Position numbers and translations under genes: made by a program. From Mesonia algae (GTDB lineage Bacteria; Bacteroidota; Bacteroidia; Flavobacteriales; Flavobacteriaceae), in the NCBI RefSeq assembly GCF_003253545.1, contig NZ_QKYV01000007.1:62001-126000 (forward strand): a stretch of 64,000 nt of DNA, in the 5' to 3' direction. The notes below the pieces were generated by a model. That model made no database searches, had not been told where the DNA came from, and was given only the letters and a program-made list of their open reading frames with translations. Position 1 is the first letter of the stretch. Every line of letters starts with the position of its first letter. Of the stretch, positions 25,740 through 36,900 are shown piece after piece.

Positions 25740-27039
25740 AAATATATACTATATAGTAGCATTAGGAGTACTGCTTAGATTGATTATATTCACTTTATTT
25801 TATAATCATATTGCAGAATATCCTGATAGTTCAGATTATTATATTCTTGCAGAACATATTCAGAAATTTAGTTTAGAAGGATATAACGGATGGAGAAGTC
25901 CTGGGTATTCTTTGTTTCTTTTGTTAGGAGGAGGAAAATTAAGGTGGATTATTGTTTTTCAAAATATACTTGGGATTATCGCTCTTGCACTGTGGTATAA
26001 AACCTTAATTAATTTGAAAGTACCTAGAAAGATTAGTTTTTATACTACTCTTTTAATGACAACTTTTCTTCACGTTATATTTTATGAATCGGCTATTTTA
26101 ACAGAATCTATAACCTTGTTTTTTTTATCTTGGGTAGTGTATTTACTCAGTAAATATTCAATGTATAAGTTAACCTTTGTAACAGGACTTTATTTAAGTG
26201 CTGTATTAGCAATATTAGTGGCTATAAAACCTTTTTATATCTATTTACCGTTTTTAATTTTTGGGATGTGGTTGCTTAAAGGTTTTCAGGGGAGAAAAAA
26301 TATAGTAAAACTATTACTTGTTTTTATATTACCATTGTTCGTTTATTTTGGTTGGTCTTATGCTAATAAACTACATACTGGTTATTTTGTTTCTACTACA
26401 TTTTTAGGGTTAAATATGGCTCAAAATTGTGTTTATTTTGCAGAAAAGGGCCCCAAAGAATATAACTGGATTATTGAGCCTTATGTAGAGTATCGTGAAA
26501 AATCAATAGAAGAGAATAGAGATGTAGCTATGTCTATTTGGTATGCATATCATCAAGGTGCGTTTAAAGATACAAACTTGAGTTTTCCTGATTTATCTAA
26601 TGAGTTTGGGAAATATGCTAAAGCAACAATTTTTAATAACCCAGGAGATTATTTAAAGCAGGTAGTTTTTACCTCTTGGTTAAACTTTTGGGAACCAGGT
26701 ATTTTTTGGAAATATGATGAAATACAATTTGGAAAGAAATTTTTTCTAATACTATGGTATGTACAAAAATCTGTTCTGTATTTTTATAGAATTATCTTTA
26801 TTGGTCTAATACCTTATTACATATATAAGTTTATTGTAGATAAGAAAGTAAAAAAAGGTACTCTATTGTTTTTTGTAGTTTTTTCAGCTTCTGTGCTTCA
26901 GGCTATGGTAACTTATGGCTCAAATAGTAGATATAGCTTCCCTTTTGAATTTATTATGCTTATTAGTGTTACTTATTTTTTTGCTAGGCATTTTTCTTGG
27001 TTTACGGTTTTAAAAGATAAAATAGTAAATTATAGATAG
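25720..27039 (+). CDS. Polytopic GT-C-like membrane glycosyltransferase
   Basis: A 439-residue inner-membrane protein with about ten helices. The first periplasmic loop carries AEYPDSSDYY and GWRSPGYSLFLLL, matching the Asp motif and RxPGY motif of ArnT/PMT-like GT-C enzymes that use polyprenyl-phosphate sugars. Downstream of a polyprenol-phosphate GT2 with 20-bp overlap, so the pair is likely a donor maker and user. The acceptor (lipid A, glycan or protein) is unknown. Confidence 0.68.
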   Translation: MLTIKDRNIYYIVALGVLLRLIIFTLFYNHIAEYPDSSDYYILAEHIQKFSLEGYNGWRSPGYSLFLLLGGGKLRWIIVFQNILGIIALALWYKTLINLKVPRKISFYTTLLMTTFLHVIFYESAILTESITLFFLSWVVYLLSKYSMYKLTFVTGLYLSAVLAILVAIKPFYIYLPFLIFGMWLLKGFQGRKNIVKLLLVFILPLFVYFGWSYANKLHTGYFVSTTFLGLNMAQNCVYFAEKGPKEYNWIIEPYVEYREKSIEENRDVAMSIWYAYHQGAFKDTNLSFPDLSNEFGKYAKATIFNNPGDYLKQVVFTSWLNFWEPGIFWKYDEIQFGKKFFLILWYVQKSVLYFYRIIFIGLIPYYIYKFIVDKKVKKGTLLFFVVFSASVLQAMVTYGSNSRYSFPFEFIMLISVTYFFARHFSWFTVLKDKIVNYR

Positions 27040-27089
27040 TCTAATAACCTTTATTTAACTGATGTTGATAAGCGTCTTAATTTAGTTAG

Positions 27090-28379
27090 ATGTACCCAAA
27101 GTTTATAAACTTTATAAAAGAAAATCCTTTACTAAAAGTGACTTCACTAAATAGTGGAGCTATTTTAGTTAAAATGATTACAGGTTTAATCATCTCTAAG
27201 CTTACAGCCTATTTTTTAGGACCAGTAGGTATTGCACTCATAGGAAACTTAAGAAATGGTCAAAGTGTAATTAACACTATAGCTTCTTCAGGAATCCAAA
27301 AAGGAGTTGTAAGCCTTACTGCGAACGGAAAAGAAAAGAAGAAGCTATTGCAAATTCTAACCAATACTTTTTTTAGTTTAGGTTTATTAGTGAGTGTAGT
27401 TGTTAGTGTATTTTTATTATTATTTAGTAATGAGGTTTCGTTCTACATCTTTCAAACCAATTCGTATATCTGGATAATAAATCTAATAGCATTTAGTCTT
27501 CCTATAAATACACTTAACCTTTTTATTTTATCTATACTTCAAGGTCTATCAGACTTTAAAAAAGTGATTTCTATTAATATAATTACGAGTATTTTTAATT
27601 TAGCTTTATTCTCTGTATTATTATATTTTTTAGAATTAGAAGGTGCGTTTGTAACCGTTATTTTACTATCAACTATTCAATTTATAATCACACTTTATTA
27701 CGCTAAACCTTATTATTACCTTTTTAGAAATTTAAAGCTTTTTTATTTTCCTAAAAAGATAGTTTTTAGCTTGTCTAAATATGGGTTAATGACTTTAATT
27801 TCTAGTATTACGTTTCCATTAGTTTACTTAGGTATTAGAAGAGAAATTATGGTAGGATTGTCCAATACTGATGCTGGTTATTGGGAAGCCATGAGTAGAT
27901 TATCCTCTCACTATATACTCCTTATGGTTTCTATAATTAACTTATACGTATTACCCAAATTATCTTCTGCAAATAATCAAAATAGCTTTAAAGAAACAGT
28001 ATTAGAATTTTATAAATTAATTATTCCATTTTATGGAGTAGGTTTAATTATTATTTATGCGCTGAGATATTATATCATAAGAATAGTCTATTCTCAAGAA
28101 TTTTTACCTATTCAAGGTTTGTTTTTAGGTCAGTTAATAGGAGATTTTTTTTATATTTTGGCATTGGTCATGACCTATCAAATGCACGCCAAAAGACAAG
28201 TAAAAAGGTTTCTTGTAACCGATTTATTTTTAGCTATAGGTTTGTATGTATTTAGTATTTACTTATTAGATATTTTTGGATTAAAAGGGGTGATGTATGC
28301 ACATGCATCTATCAATTTTTTATACTTTTTACTCGTTTTATTTATCTTTAGAAAACCACTTTTTAACCAATCAAAATAA
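27090..28379 (+). CDS. Oligosaccharide flippase, Wzx-like
   Basis: A 429-residue membrane protein of the MOP/polysaccharide transport family with about 12 helices. The start LNSGAILVKMITGLIISKLTAYFLGPVGIALIGN is the classic Wzx opening. It flips undecaprenyl-linked oligosaccharide across the inner membrane. The stop shares one base with the ATG of the next gene (TAATG), so the two are translationally coupled. Together with the neighbouring glycosyltransferases it defines a surface-glycan cluster, although no polymerase is visible. Confidence 0.85.
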   Translation: MYPKFINFIKENPLLKVTSLNSGAILVKMITGLIISKLTAYFLGPVGIALIGNLRNGQSVINTIASSGIQKGVVSLTANGKEKKKLLQILTNTFFSLGLLVSVVVSVFLLLFSNEVSFYIFQTNSYIWIINLIAFSLPINTLNLFILSILQGLSDFKKVISINIITSIFNLALFSVLLYFLELEGAFVTVILLSTIQFIITLYYAKPYYYLFRNLKLFYFPKKIVFSLSKYGLMTLISSITFPLVYLGIRREIMVGLSNTDAGYWEAMSRLSSHYILLMVSIINLYVLPKLSSANNQNSFKETVLEFYKLIIPFYGVGLIIIYALRYYIIRIVYSQEFLPIQGLFLGQLIGDFFYILALVMTYQMHAKRQVKRFLVTDLFLAIGLYVFSIYLLDIFGLKGVMYAHASINFLYFLLVLFIFRKPLFNQSK

Positions 28380-29995
28380 TGAAAATGAATCTAAGGAATA
28401 CAAAATATCGGTTTATAATCATTTGGTTACTTCCTGTTTTGATTACATTTTTTTATGAATTTTTTTTTACTGAATTTAATTTTTCAAGACTAGAAAATTT
28501 TTTTGAAAATATTCTGTTCGCAATTGCTATGCTACTGACAGTATTATGGTTTAACTCAGTAAAAATTCAATATATATTACAGTCTATTTATTATGTAGTC
28601 TTCCTGATATGTCTTTTTTTTGAAACTGCATTTTATAGCCTTTTTAAAACTCAATTCAGTGCATCAGCTATTTTTATTGCTTTAGAAACGAATATTGCTG
28701 AAGCTAAAGAGTTTTTACAATTTTATATAGACACTCCAATAATTTTATTTTTTGGAAGTTTAACGTGTTGCTTATTTCTATTTTTTAGAAATAAGTCTAG
28801 TTTTTTCAATTTAATCCTTTTAAGTAAAAAGAAGAAATTTTTAGCTGGAGGGTTTTTCATTGTTATTCTGGTCACTTTAAAAGTGACTAAACTTATTGTG
28901 CCAAATTTCCCATATTTATTATTTAAAGCTTCTTACGAATACTATGATGAGCAAAAAAAAATGCAGGCTTTTCATATAGATAAACCAGTAGGTAGTTTTG
29001 TTAATGTAGAACATAAAACAAAAAATAAACAGGCAACTTATGTATTGATAATTGGGGAATCTACGAATAAAAATCACTTAGGAGTCTACGGATACTATCG
29101 TCAAACCACCCCTAATATAGAGAAACGAAGAAAAGATATATTAATTTATGATAATGTTATAAGTTCCCACGCTTATACTATAGGTTCTTTAAAAGAAGCA
29201 TTGACCCTAAATAATTTTAAAAAACAAGAAGAAGCTTCAATAATACAATTGATGAATCAAGCAGGCTTTAAAACATTTTGGTTATCTAATCAACGACCAA
29301 TTGGTCCTTTTGAGAGCTTAGTTACAAAAATTTCTAAAGCTTCAAACGTTTATAACTATACAAATTCTGCTATTTCGGGTTCTACAACACCTTATGACGA
29401 AGTGTTATTGCCATATTTAGAGAAAGCTCTAAGGGACCCAGCACCCAAAAAATTTGTTGTATTGCATATTCTTGGAACGCACTTAAAATATAAAGATCGC
29501 TTTCCCGAAAAATTTAAAAAATTCACCAAAAAACCTAAGAGTAAGTTTAATTCCGCTTTAGCTTTATCTAGAAGAAATGATTATGATAATGCTATTTTAT
29601 ACAATGATTATATTATAGAACAAGTAATAAAAAAGGTAGAACAAAAGAATGAATCAAGTTATGTTTTTTACTTTGCTGACCATGGGGAAGAAATGTATGA
29701 AGTAAGAGATTTTGCAGGGCATTTAGATGACAATCCTACAAAAGGAATGTTTGAAATTCCATTTTTATTATGGCAATCAGATAAATTTAAAGCAGAGAAT
29801 AAATTGCATATAGATTTGAAAAGACCTTATGTGTTAGATGACTTTATTCATAGTTTGGCAGATTTATCTCAAATAGATTTCACAGGAAAAAAAAATGACA
29901 AAAGTATTTTTTCTGAAAAATTTATACCCAAAACAAGAATTATAGGTGAGAATTTAGATTTTGATAATTATGATTGGGAAAGTAATGAGGAATAA
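28379..29995 (+). CDS. Phosphoethanolamine transferase (EptA-like, sulfatase fold)
   Basis: A 538-residue protein with five N-terminal helices (to about 165) and a periplasmic sulfatase-fold domain. IIGESTNKNHLGVYGYYRQTTPN includes the Thr/Ser nucleophile and metal ligand; HILGTHLKYKDRFP and FADHGEEMYE near 430 supply further metal ligands. It transfers phosphoethanolamine from phosphatidylethanolamine to lipid A or a glycan, altering surface charge. Translation is coupled to the flippase, so a glycan target is plausible (inference). Confidence 0.85.
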   Translation: MKMNLRNTKYRFIIIWLLPVLITFFYEFFFTEFNFSRLENFFENILFAIAMLLTVLWFNSVKIQYILQSIYYVVFLICLFFETAFYSLFKTQFSASAIFIALETNIAEAKEFLQFYIDTPIILFFGSLTCCLFLFFRNKSSFFNLILLSKKKKFLAGGFFIVILVTLKVTKLIVPNFPYLLFKASYEYYDEQKKMQAFHIDKPVGSFVNVEHKTKNKQATYVLIIGESTNKNHLGVYGYYRQTTPNIEKRRKDILIYDNVISSHAYTIGSLKEALTLNNFKKQEEASIIQLMNQAGFKTFWLSNQRPIGPFESLVTKISKASNVYNYTNSAISGSTTPYDEVLLPYLEKALRDPAPKKFVVLHILGTHLKYKDRFPEKFKKFTKKPKSKFNSALALSRRNDYDNAILYNDYIIEQVIKKVEQKNESSYVFYFADHGEEMYEVRDFAGHLDDNPTKGMFEIPFLLWQSDKFKAENKLHIDLKRPYVLDDFIHSLADLSQIDFTGKKNDKSIFSEKFIPKTRIIGENLDFDNYDWESNEE

Positions 29996-30836
29996 TTCAA
30001 TAAAAATATCTACATATAATGTAGATGATGTAGAAGTTTTAGTTTCTACCATGAAAAGAACTTCATTTAGTTTTTTAGAAGCTATGTTTATTAATAATGA
30101 TATTAGCAAACTTCATATTTTAATTATTAACCAAACCGATGCTCACCATCAATTAACCTCTAATCTTTCTAATATACGAGTTATAAATAGTGAGGAAAAA
30201 GGTTTATCAAAAAGTAGAAACCTTGCTATAAAAAATGCTATAAAACCAATTTGTGTTATAGCAGATGATGACGTGGTTTATTTAAAAGGTTTTGTTAATA
30301 CTGTAGCCCAAGGTCATTGTAAATACCCTGCAGCAGGTTTAATTTCTTTTCAAGCAAAAAATTTTAGTGACAAACCTTACAAGACCTATAATAACCAAGA
30401 AAGAGAAATTATTAAAAAGAGAAAAGAAACACCACTTTCTTCCATAGAAGTTACATTAAAAAGAGAAATTATAGTGGAGAACACAATTTTTTTTAATGAA
30501 CTGTTTGGTTTAGGTTCTTATTTTGAATCTGGAGAAGAAGATTTGTTTTTAAAAGAACTCCTGTCAAAACAAATTATAGCTTTTCACATTCCAAAATTCA
30601 TAGTAAGTCATGCTGATGAAAGCTCAACATCAAACCCCGCATCTAACCGATTTATACGTGCACGTGCTGCTGCGAAATATGTCGAATACGGTAATTTGAG
30701 TTTACTTTGGATGCTAAAATTTTTATTTTTTTTGATTAGAAAAAAACATATTAAAGCCTCTTCTATAATTGAAAAATATAGGTTAGGATATCAGGCAATT
30801 ATCGATGTTAAGAAAATGAGTAATTCTTCTACCTAA
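29985..30836 (+). CDS. Glycosyltransferase family 2-like protein
   Basis: 283 residues from ATG 29985, which overlaps the end of the phosphoethanolamine transferase gene by 11 bp. The GT-A core is visible: VINSEEKGLSKSRNLAIKNA, then ICVIADDDVVYLKGF with the metal-binding acidic triad near 85, and GLGSYFESGEEDLFLKEL near 185. A more upstream in-frame ATG at 29961 would add 8 residues inside the previous gene. Substrate unknown. It converges on the next GT2 gene, overlapping by 8 bp at the stops. Confidence 0.75.
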   Translation: MRNNSIKISTYNVDDVEVLVSTMKRTSFSFLEAMFINNDISKLHILIINQTDAHHQLTSNLSNIRVINSEEKGLSKSRNLAIKNAIKPICVIADDDVVYLKGFVNTVAQGHCKYPAAGLISFQAKNFSDKPYKTYNNQEREIIKKRKETPLSSIEVTLKREIIVENTIFFNELFGLGSYFESGEEDLFLKELLSKQIIAFHIPKFIVSHADESSTSNPASNRFIRARAAAKYVEYGNLSLLWMLKFLFFLIRKKHIKASSIIEKYRLGYQAIIDVKKMSNSST

Positions 30837-31764
30837 AAGCTGTTAAATAAATACCTTTTCTAATAAGTAATAATTGAAACTTTTTTAAGCCTATTAATGT
30901 AAAATTAGGAAGCTTTAATAAGAAACGTTGTTTGGCGTTGAGAGATTCGGGGTCAATTACTTTTAAAAACTTATTTAAAACCTCAGTATCATTATGATAT
31001 TTACAATGTATTGCTACAGCATATCGATTTAGGTCTAGGTATTTTTTAAAAGAAGCATTTGTGTGTTCAGCTTCTTTATATGAATTTAGAAATTCATACT
31101 TAACCTTTCTTAGCTGTTTTTTAGATAGGCTGTTAGGTACCGTTTTATCATAACATGCTGTAACAGCAGGATTAAAAACTATCGTCTTTTGCAAAGCAAA
31201 TCTAATCCACAAATCAATATCTTGTCCAGAAGAAATCGTGGTATTAAAACTACCAATATCTAAGAAAGATTGTTTTGTGAAAGCTACGCCCGAAGTCATT
31301 GCCAACGGATGAATTATACTTGCTTTAAAGTAATCTTCAACAATTTGGATTTTATGTTGTTCTTGTAAATTATATGTGGCGTTATGTGTGTAATTTTCTC
31401 GTAATTTTAACTGATATGCATTACAAAAAAATGAAGCTTGAGGAAATAGCTTTATACTTTTATAGAACTCTTCTAAATGATTATTATTCCAAGTATCATC
31501 AGCGTCAATTAGTGCAATATATTCGCTATTAGATTTACTAATTCCAAAATTTCTCGCTGAAGATGCCCCGTTGTTTTTTTGCTGAAATAACTTAATTCTT
31601 GGGTCAGTGAAGCTTTTAACTACAGAGAAGCTAGCATCTGTAGAACCGTCATCCACAATAATCACTTCGAAATCTTCAAAATTTTGAGATAGAACACTTT
31701 CCAAAGTTTTTTTGACTTGATCTTCTTTATTATATAAAGGAATAACGACAGAGAAAAAAGCCAT
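30829..31764 (-). CDS. Glycosyltransferase family 2
   Basis: A 311-residue cytoplasmic GT-A enzyme. FFSVVIPLYNKEDQ, VIIVDDGSTD near 37-46, ARNFGISKS and LIDADDTW near 90 are the standard GT2 motifs. GQDIDLWIRFALQ near 195 is the catalytic ED-equivalent region. It probably extends a surface glycan; donor and acceptor are unknown. It follows the KpsS-like gene by 7 bp on the same strand. Confidence 0.88.
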   Translation of the reverse strand: MAFFSVVIPLYNKEDQVKKTLESVLSQNFEDFEVIIVDDGSTDASFSVVKSFTDPRIKLFQQKNNGASSARNFGISKSNSEYIALIDADDTWNNNHLEEFYKSIKLFPQASFFCNAYQLKLRENYTHNATYNLQEQHKIQIVEDYFKASIIHPLAMTSGVAFTKQSFLDIGSFNTTISSGQDIDLWIRFALQKTIVFNPAVTACYDKTVPNSLSKKQLRKVKYEFLNSYKEAEHTNASFKKYLDLNRYAVAIHCKYHNDTEVLNKFLKVIDPESLNAKQRFLLKLPNFTLIGLKKFQLLLIRKGIYLTAFR

Positions 31765-31771
31765 ACTTAAT

Positions 31772-33091
31772 TTATTTAGAAAGGGTTAAAGTTTTTAATT
31801 GATGAGCAATTTGCTTTGCTGCATTTAGGTTTTTATCAATAATATGTCCTTTAATTAAGTGATTCGTAAAGAGTTCATAAAGATAATTATCTATTTTGTT
31901 TTCTTCTGCGGAAAAGTGAAGTACTTCTTTTAATAATTCTTTTAATTCATTTTTATGTTGAAGCTTTAAACACATTCCGCTTCGATCGTAATAAGAGTTT
32001 CCCAAGGCAAGTACAGGTTTACCTTTTATTATAGCTTCTAATCCTACAGTTGAATTATTTACAATAACCGCATGGGTTTTTTCTAAAACTTCGTCAAAAC
32101 TTTTGTTGGTGTCAATATAAATACCAGATCTCGTAGATATGAATTCATAAAACTCTTTTGCATATTTTTTCTTATATAAAGGATGCTCCCTAACTATCAA
32201 AACACTGTCTTCAGGGAGATGTGTATAAACGTCTTTTAAAATTTGAGTGTGACTGCTGTAAAACGGACTGTGGTGCGTAAGGTTAACATCAAAAGGAACT
32301 TGACAAATTAATAGAAATACATTTTTTTCTTTCTCAACAAGTTTGAGGTCTTTTAATAAATGTGCTTTTTTATATGTTTTTGTCGTAGGATTTTTTAAGT
32401 CTGGAGGCAATAAAACGGTATGTTGAATCAAAAACTCTAATATATGATCTAATCCTCTGTAGAATGGGAGCCGGTTGTACTTTTTATCTTTTATTCTATT
32501 TATAAACTGATTTATTTTTTCCTTCTTAAAACTACGATTTTCTGTAATTTCAGGCTGGTAACCAGCAATTGAAGCATTTGCATTAACGCCTTTAGTATCA
32601 AAAAAAGTAGTCTTGTACGGACCTTGTTCTATAAAGTAAGTCTTGATGTCTTTTCTTTTGGCAATGATTTTGGTAATGTCTATAAGTAATCTAGAATCAC
32701 CTATAAGAAGAATTACATCTGGGGAGGTAGTTGTTTTTTTATCAATAAAATTAATATATTCTATCGCCTGCAGGAGAAGTGATTCTCTTTTTATATTCTT
32801 GTTTAATTTAATTTGATATTCGATTAACCTATCTAAATCAAATTCTCTATAAACTGGTTTTTTTTGCGAAAGTATTGAAGCATATTTTCTTCTGTTTTTA
32901 TGAGCACTAAGCCAACATTTAAAAGAAGCTAGTGTAGAGGTAACTCCTCTAAATAAACTGTAAAAATACCCACTAGGGTAAAGGCTTAATATTTCAAACT
33001 GAGTAGATGGAGTTGTTTTTTTTAACTCTTTTTCTATGCCTATAAAAAAACGAGAAAATTTATCATAATAGCTTATACATAAAACTTTCAT
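31772..33091 (-). CDS. Capsule polysaccharide export/synthesis protein, KpsS/LipB-like
   Basis: A 439-residue protein with the Capsule_synth pattern: LLIGDSRLL, YFIEQGPYKTTFFDTKGVNA, and near the C-terminus VLIVREHPLYKK and AVIVNNSTVGLEAIIKGKPVLALG. KpsS and KpsC are KDO transferases that build the poly-KDO linker on phosphatidylglycerol for capsule; this homologue may do the same or a related transfer. kdsA elsewhere in the window would provide the sugar precursor. It precedes a GT2 by 7 bp and is followed upstream by ftsE on the same strand. Confidence 0.78.
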   Translation of the reverse strand: MKVLCISYYDKFSRFFIGIEKELKKTTPSTQFEILSLYPSGYFYSLFRGVTSTLASFKCWLSAHKNRRKYASILSQKKPVYREFDLDRLIEYQIKLNKNIKRESLLLQAIEYINFIDKKTTTSPDVILLIGDSRLLIDITKIIAKRKDIKTYFIEQGPYKTTFFDTKGVNANASIAGYQPEITENRSFKKEKINQFINRIKDKKYNRLPFYRGLDHILEFLIQHTVLLPPDLKNPTTKTYKKAHLLKDLKLVEKEKNVFLLICQVPFDVNLTHHSPFYSSHTQILKDVYTHLPEDSVLIVREHPLYKKKYAKEFYEFISTRSGIYIDTNKSFDEVLEKTHAVIVNNSTVGLEAIIKGKPVLALGNSYYDRSGMCLKLQHKNELKELLKEVLHFSAEENKIDNYLYELFTNHLIKGHIIDKNLNAAKQIAHQLKTLTLSK

Positions 33092-33097
33092 TATAAA

Positions 33098-33781
33098 TTA
33101 TGCAGTTTTCTGTACTACTTCAAATACTTTTTGTCCGTCGCATTTCAATGTTTTTGATGGGTATTTCAAGAGAAGTGCATAATCGTGTGTAGCCATAAGT
33201 ATGGTGTTACCGTTACGGTTAATTTCTTGTAAAACTTCCATGACTTCAACAGAAGTTTGCGGATCTAAATTTCCTGTAGGCTCATCGGCTAAAATTAACT
33301 CAGGGTCATTTAATAACGCACGCGCTATGGCAATACGTTGTTGCTCACCACCAGAAAGCTGATAAGGGTATTTAAAGTTTTTAGTTTTCATTCCCACTTT
33401 ATCTAAAACCTGATCGATTTTGCTTTCCATCGCTTTTTTCTCCTTCCAACCCGTAGCTTTTAAAACAAACATAAGATTGTCTTTAATCGTGCGATCATTC
33501 AATAATTTGAAATCTTGAAAGACTACACCCAATTTTCTTCTTAAAAACGGAATGTTTTTTTCTTTTAGTTGTCTTAAATCAAAGCCTACGATACTCCCTT
33601 CTCCCTCTTTTAGCGGAATATCTCCGTAAAGCGTTTTCATAAAACTACTTTTACCAGTACCTGTTTTTCCGATAAGGTAAACAAAATCACCTTTATTAAT
33701 TTCTACGTTCACATCAGAAAGAATAAGGTTTTCTCTTTGGTAAACCGCAGCATTCTTGAGTTCTAAAATAGGGTTTGACAT
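33098..33781 (-). CDS. ftsE: FtsE-like ABC ATPase
   Basis: A 227-residue ATPase with Walker [15 protein letters not shown] near 37-50, Q-loop VFQDFKLL, signature [17 protein letters not shown], Walker [15 protein letters not shown] and switch TMATHDY. The RxTNx[12 protein letters not shown] region matches FtsE/LolD-type enzymes. FtsE with FtsX normally activates cell-wall hydrolases at division; ftsX is not adjacent. It lies immediately upstream of the KpsS-like gene on the minus strand and is divergent from the large TPR gene. Confidence 0.85.
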   Translation of the reverse strand: MSNPILELKNAAVYQRENLILSDVNVEINKGDFVYLIGKTGTGKSSFMKTLYGDIPLKEGEGSIVGFDLRQLKEKNIPFLRRKLGVVFQDFKLLNDRTIKDNLMFVLKATGWKEKKAMESKIDQVLDKVGMKTKNFKYPYQLSGGEQQRIAIARALLNDPELILADEPTGNLDPQTSVEVMEVLQEINRNGNTILMATHDYALLLKYPSKTLKCDGQKVFEVVQKTA

Positions 33782-33917
33782 ACTAAAAGTTTTAAGGCTT
33801 AAAGGTAATTGAATATTTGTAAAGAAAAAACAAGGCTTAAAAATCTATCTAAGAAGATTTGTTTAACATTAACATAATTATCACAACAAAGTTTCGTTAT
33901 CAAAATAGCAATTCCAC

Positions 33918-33925
33918 TATATTTG
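33918..33925 (+). promoter_or_regulatory. -7 element for the large TPR gene
   Basis: TATATTTG, an exact TAnnTTTG match, 30 bp before the ATG at 33956. Confidence 0.6.
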
Positions 33926-33955
33926 ATCCATTAAATAATAATTAAATTTAGCTGC

Positions 33956-36900
33956 ATGTTAAAGAAAATAAGTCTTTGTTTGGCCTTAACGGCAAGTGTT
34001 TCGGTACCAGTAATGAGTCAGCAAACCGCCATATACACGAACGATTTTGCAGATTACAATAGAGCTATGGTGCTTTTTGAAAACAACCAGTACAAAGCAG
34101 CTCAAACTTTATTTCAAAAAGTAGAGCAAGAAGTAAGTAGCTTAGAGCTCAAAGCCGATTGTGCTTATTACGTTGCTATTTGTGCCGTAAGATTAAACCA
34201 ATCTAATGCCGATGCTTTGATGGAGGATTTTGTAAATGAACATCCTACGAGCACCAAGCGTAATTCTGCTTATATAAATGTAGCAAATTATTATTTTAAT
34301 AATGGCGATTATAATAGAGCAAGACAATGGTATGAAAAAGTAGATACTGCAGGTCTTTCTAGAGCAGAGCAGCAAGAATTTAATTTTAATAACGGTTATG
34401 CTTATTTTAAAGCAGGGAGAAAAAAAGAAGCTAAGACGTACTTTAATAGAGTAAGAGACAGTAAGGAATATGGTTCTCAAGCTAAATATTACCTTGGGTT
34501 TATTGCTTATGAAGGCGACGATTACCAAGAGGCAAACGATATGTTTGAGGAGGTAAAAGGGGATGGGAGGTTAGATAAATCTCTTTCTTACTTTCAGAGT
34601 GATATGAACTTTAAGCTAGGAAAATTCGAGAAAGCGATAGAATTAGGGAAAGCTCAATTAGATCGTTCTAACCGTCAAGAAAAATCTGAACTTAATAAAA
34701 TTATTGGAGAAAGTTATTTTAATTTAGAACAATACGACCAGGCTATTCCTTATTTAAAAGAATATCAAGGTAAGCGCGGTAAATGGAATAATACCGATTA
34801 TTACCAATTAGGGTATGCTTATTATAAACAAGGAGAATATCAAAATGCGATCAATGAGTTTAATAAAATTATTGATGGCCAAAATCACGTGGCACAAAAC
34901 GCCTATTACCATCTAGCAGAATCTTATGTAGAGTTAAACCAAAAGCAACAAGCATTAAATGCGTTTAAGAATGCTTCGGAAATGAATTTTGATGAAAAAA
35001 TTCAGGAAGATGCTGCTTTAAATTATGCTAAATTGAGCTACGAGATTGGGAATAACTACAAAAGTATTCCAGAAGTACTTACCGCTTTTTTAGAAAAATA
35101 CCCTAATAATTCCGCTACGACGGAAATAGAAAAACTATTAATAGATTCTTACATCACTTCTAAAAACTACCAAAAAGCACTTAGCATTTTAGAAGGAAGT
35201 AACAAGTATAACGACAAGTTGGTTTATCAAAAAGTAGCTTATTATAGAGGAACAGAGTTGTATAATGAAGGAAATTATTCGGCGGCTTTAGTACATTTTA
35301 ATAAATCGCTTAAAGAAAGAAACGATGCCGCTTTTACGGCAAAAGCCACCTATTGGAAAGCAGAAAGTGATTATAATTTAGAAAATTACCAGTCGGCATT
35401 AATTGGCTACAAGGAGTTTATGGGAATGACCGCAGCCAAACCAACTGAAGAGTTTAAAGCTATAGATTATAACATTGGGTATGTGTATTTTAAAAAGAAA
35501 GAATATGCGAATGCGATTAGTCATTTTAACGCTTACGCGGAAAAAAACAATATTCCGTTAACTCAAAAAAATGATGCTTACCTAAGATTGGGAGACAGTC
35601 ATTTTGTAACGAGTAATTATTGGCCAGCGATGGAAGCTTACAACAAATCGATTGCTTTAAAAGGAATTGATTCTGACTATGCTTATTTCCAAAAAGCCAT
35701 CAGTTATGGTTTTGTAAATAAAAACCAAGATAAAATTAGAGATCTAGAAAGCTTTGTTTCAAAATATCCAAAGAGTATTTACAAAGATGACGCTCTTTAC
35801 GAATTAGGAAACACCTACGTGGCTGAAGAAAATTCCGCGGCAGCGTTAAAAGCGTACGATAGATTACAAAGTGAAACCCCATCTAGTTCTTTTGTTTCTA
35901 AATCATTATTGAAACAAGGATTAATTTTCTATAACGGAAATGAAAGCGATAAAGCCTTAACTAAATTCAAAAAAGTAGTTGCAGATTATCCAAACACCAA
36001 TGAAGCGGTACAAGCGGTAAAAACGGCGCGAGGTATTTATGTAGACTTAGGTAGAACCGATGAATATGCTAGTTGGGTGCAGAATTTAGATTTTGTTGAG
36101 GTAGCCGATTCTGATATCGATAATGCTACTTACGAGGCGGCAGAGCAACAGTTTATTCAAAACAATACTAATCCTGCCATAAAAGGTTTTGATAAGTATT
36201 TACAAGAATTCCCTAACGGACTTCACGCAACTTCGGCCAACTTTTACTTAGCTCAATTGCAATTTAAAACCGATAAGAAAGCAGAAGCTGCGCCGCATTA
36301 CAATTATGTGATTCAGCAACCAAGAAGTGAGTTTACAGAGCAAGCTTTGGCAAGATTATCACAGATTTATTTAGAGCAAAAAAATTATCAAAAAGCAATT
36401 CCAGTTTTAAAACGTTTAGAAACTGAGGCAGATTTTCCTCAAAACATCACATTTGCACAATCTAATCTAATGAAATCTTACTATCAACAAGAAGATTATG
36501 CACAAACCATTGTATATGCAGAGCGTGTTTTACAAAATGGAAAGATAGAAAATCAAGTAAAAAGTGATGCGCAAGTGTTTATTGCAAGATCTGCGATTAA
36601 GACGGGAGATGAAACTCGAGCTAAAAGCGCTTACCAAGAAGTTCAAAAAATTGCCAAAGGTGAACTAGCAGCCGAAGCACAATATTACGAGGCTTATTTC
36701 TTAAGAAAAGATTCTAAATTTAAAGAATCAAATGCTGCCGTTCAGGTGTTGGCAAAAGATTTTTCAGGCTATAAAATGTATGGAGCAAAAGGTCTAGTAA
36801 TTATGGCTAAAAACTTTTATGATCTTGAAGATGCTTATCAAGCCACCTATATTTTAGAAAATGTTATCAATAATTTTGAAGCTTTTCCAGAAGTGGTAGA

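Noticed and set aside
25005-33091. Possible horizontally acquired island
   Set aside because: No flanking repeat, integrase, tRNA or clear composition change is visible by eye.
34193-34528. 111-residue antisense frame in the TPR gene
   Set aside because: No promoter or family similarity, and the TPR repeats are unambiguous on the other strand.
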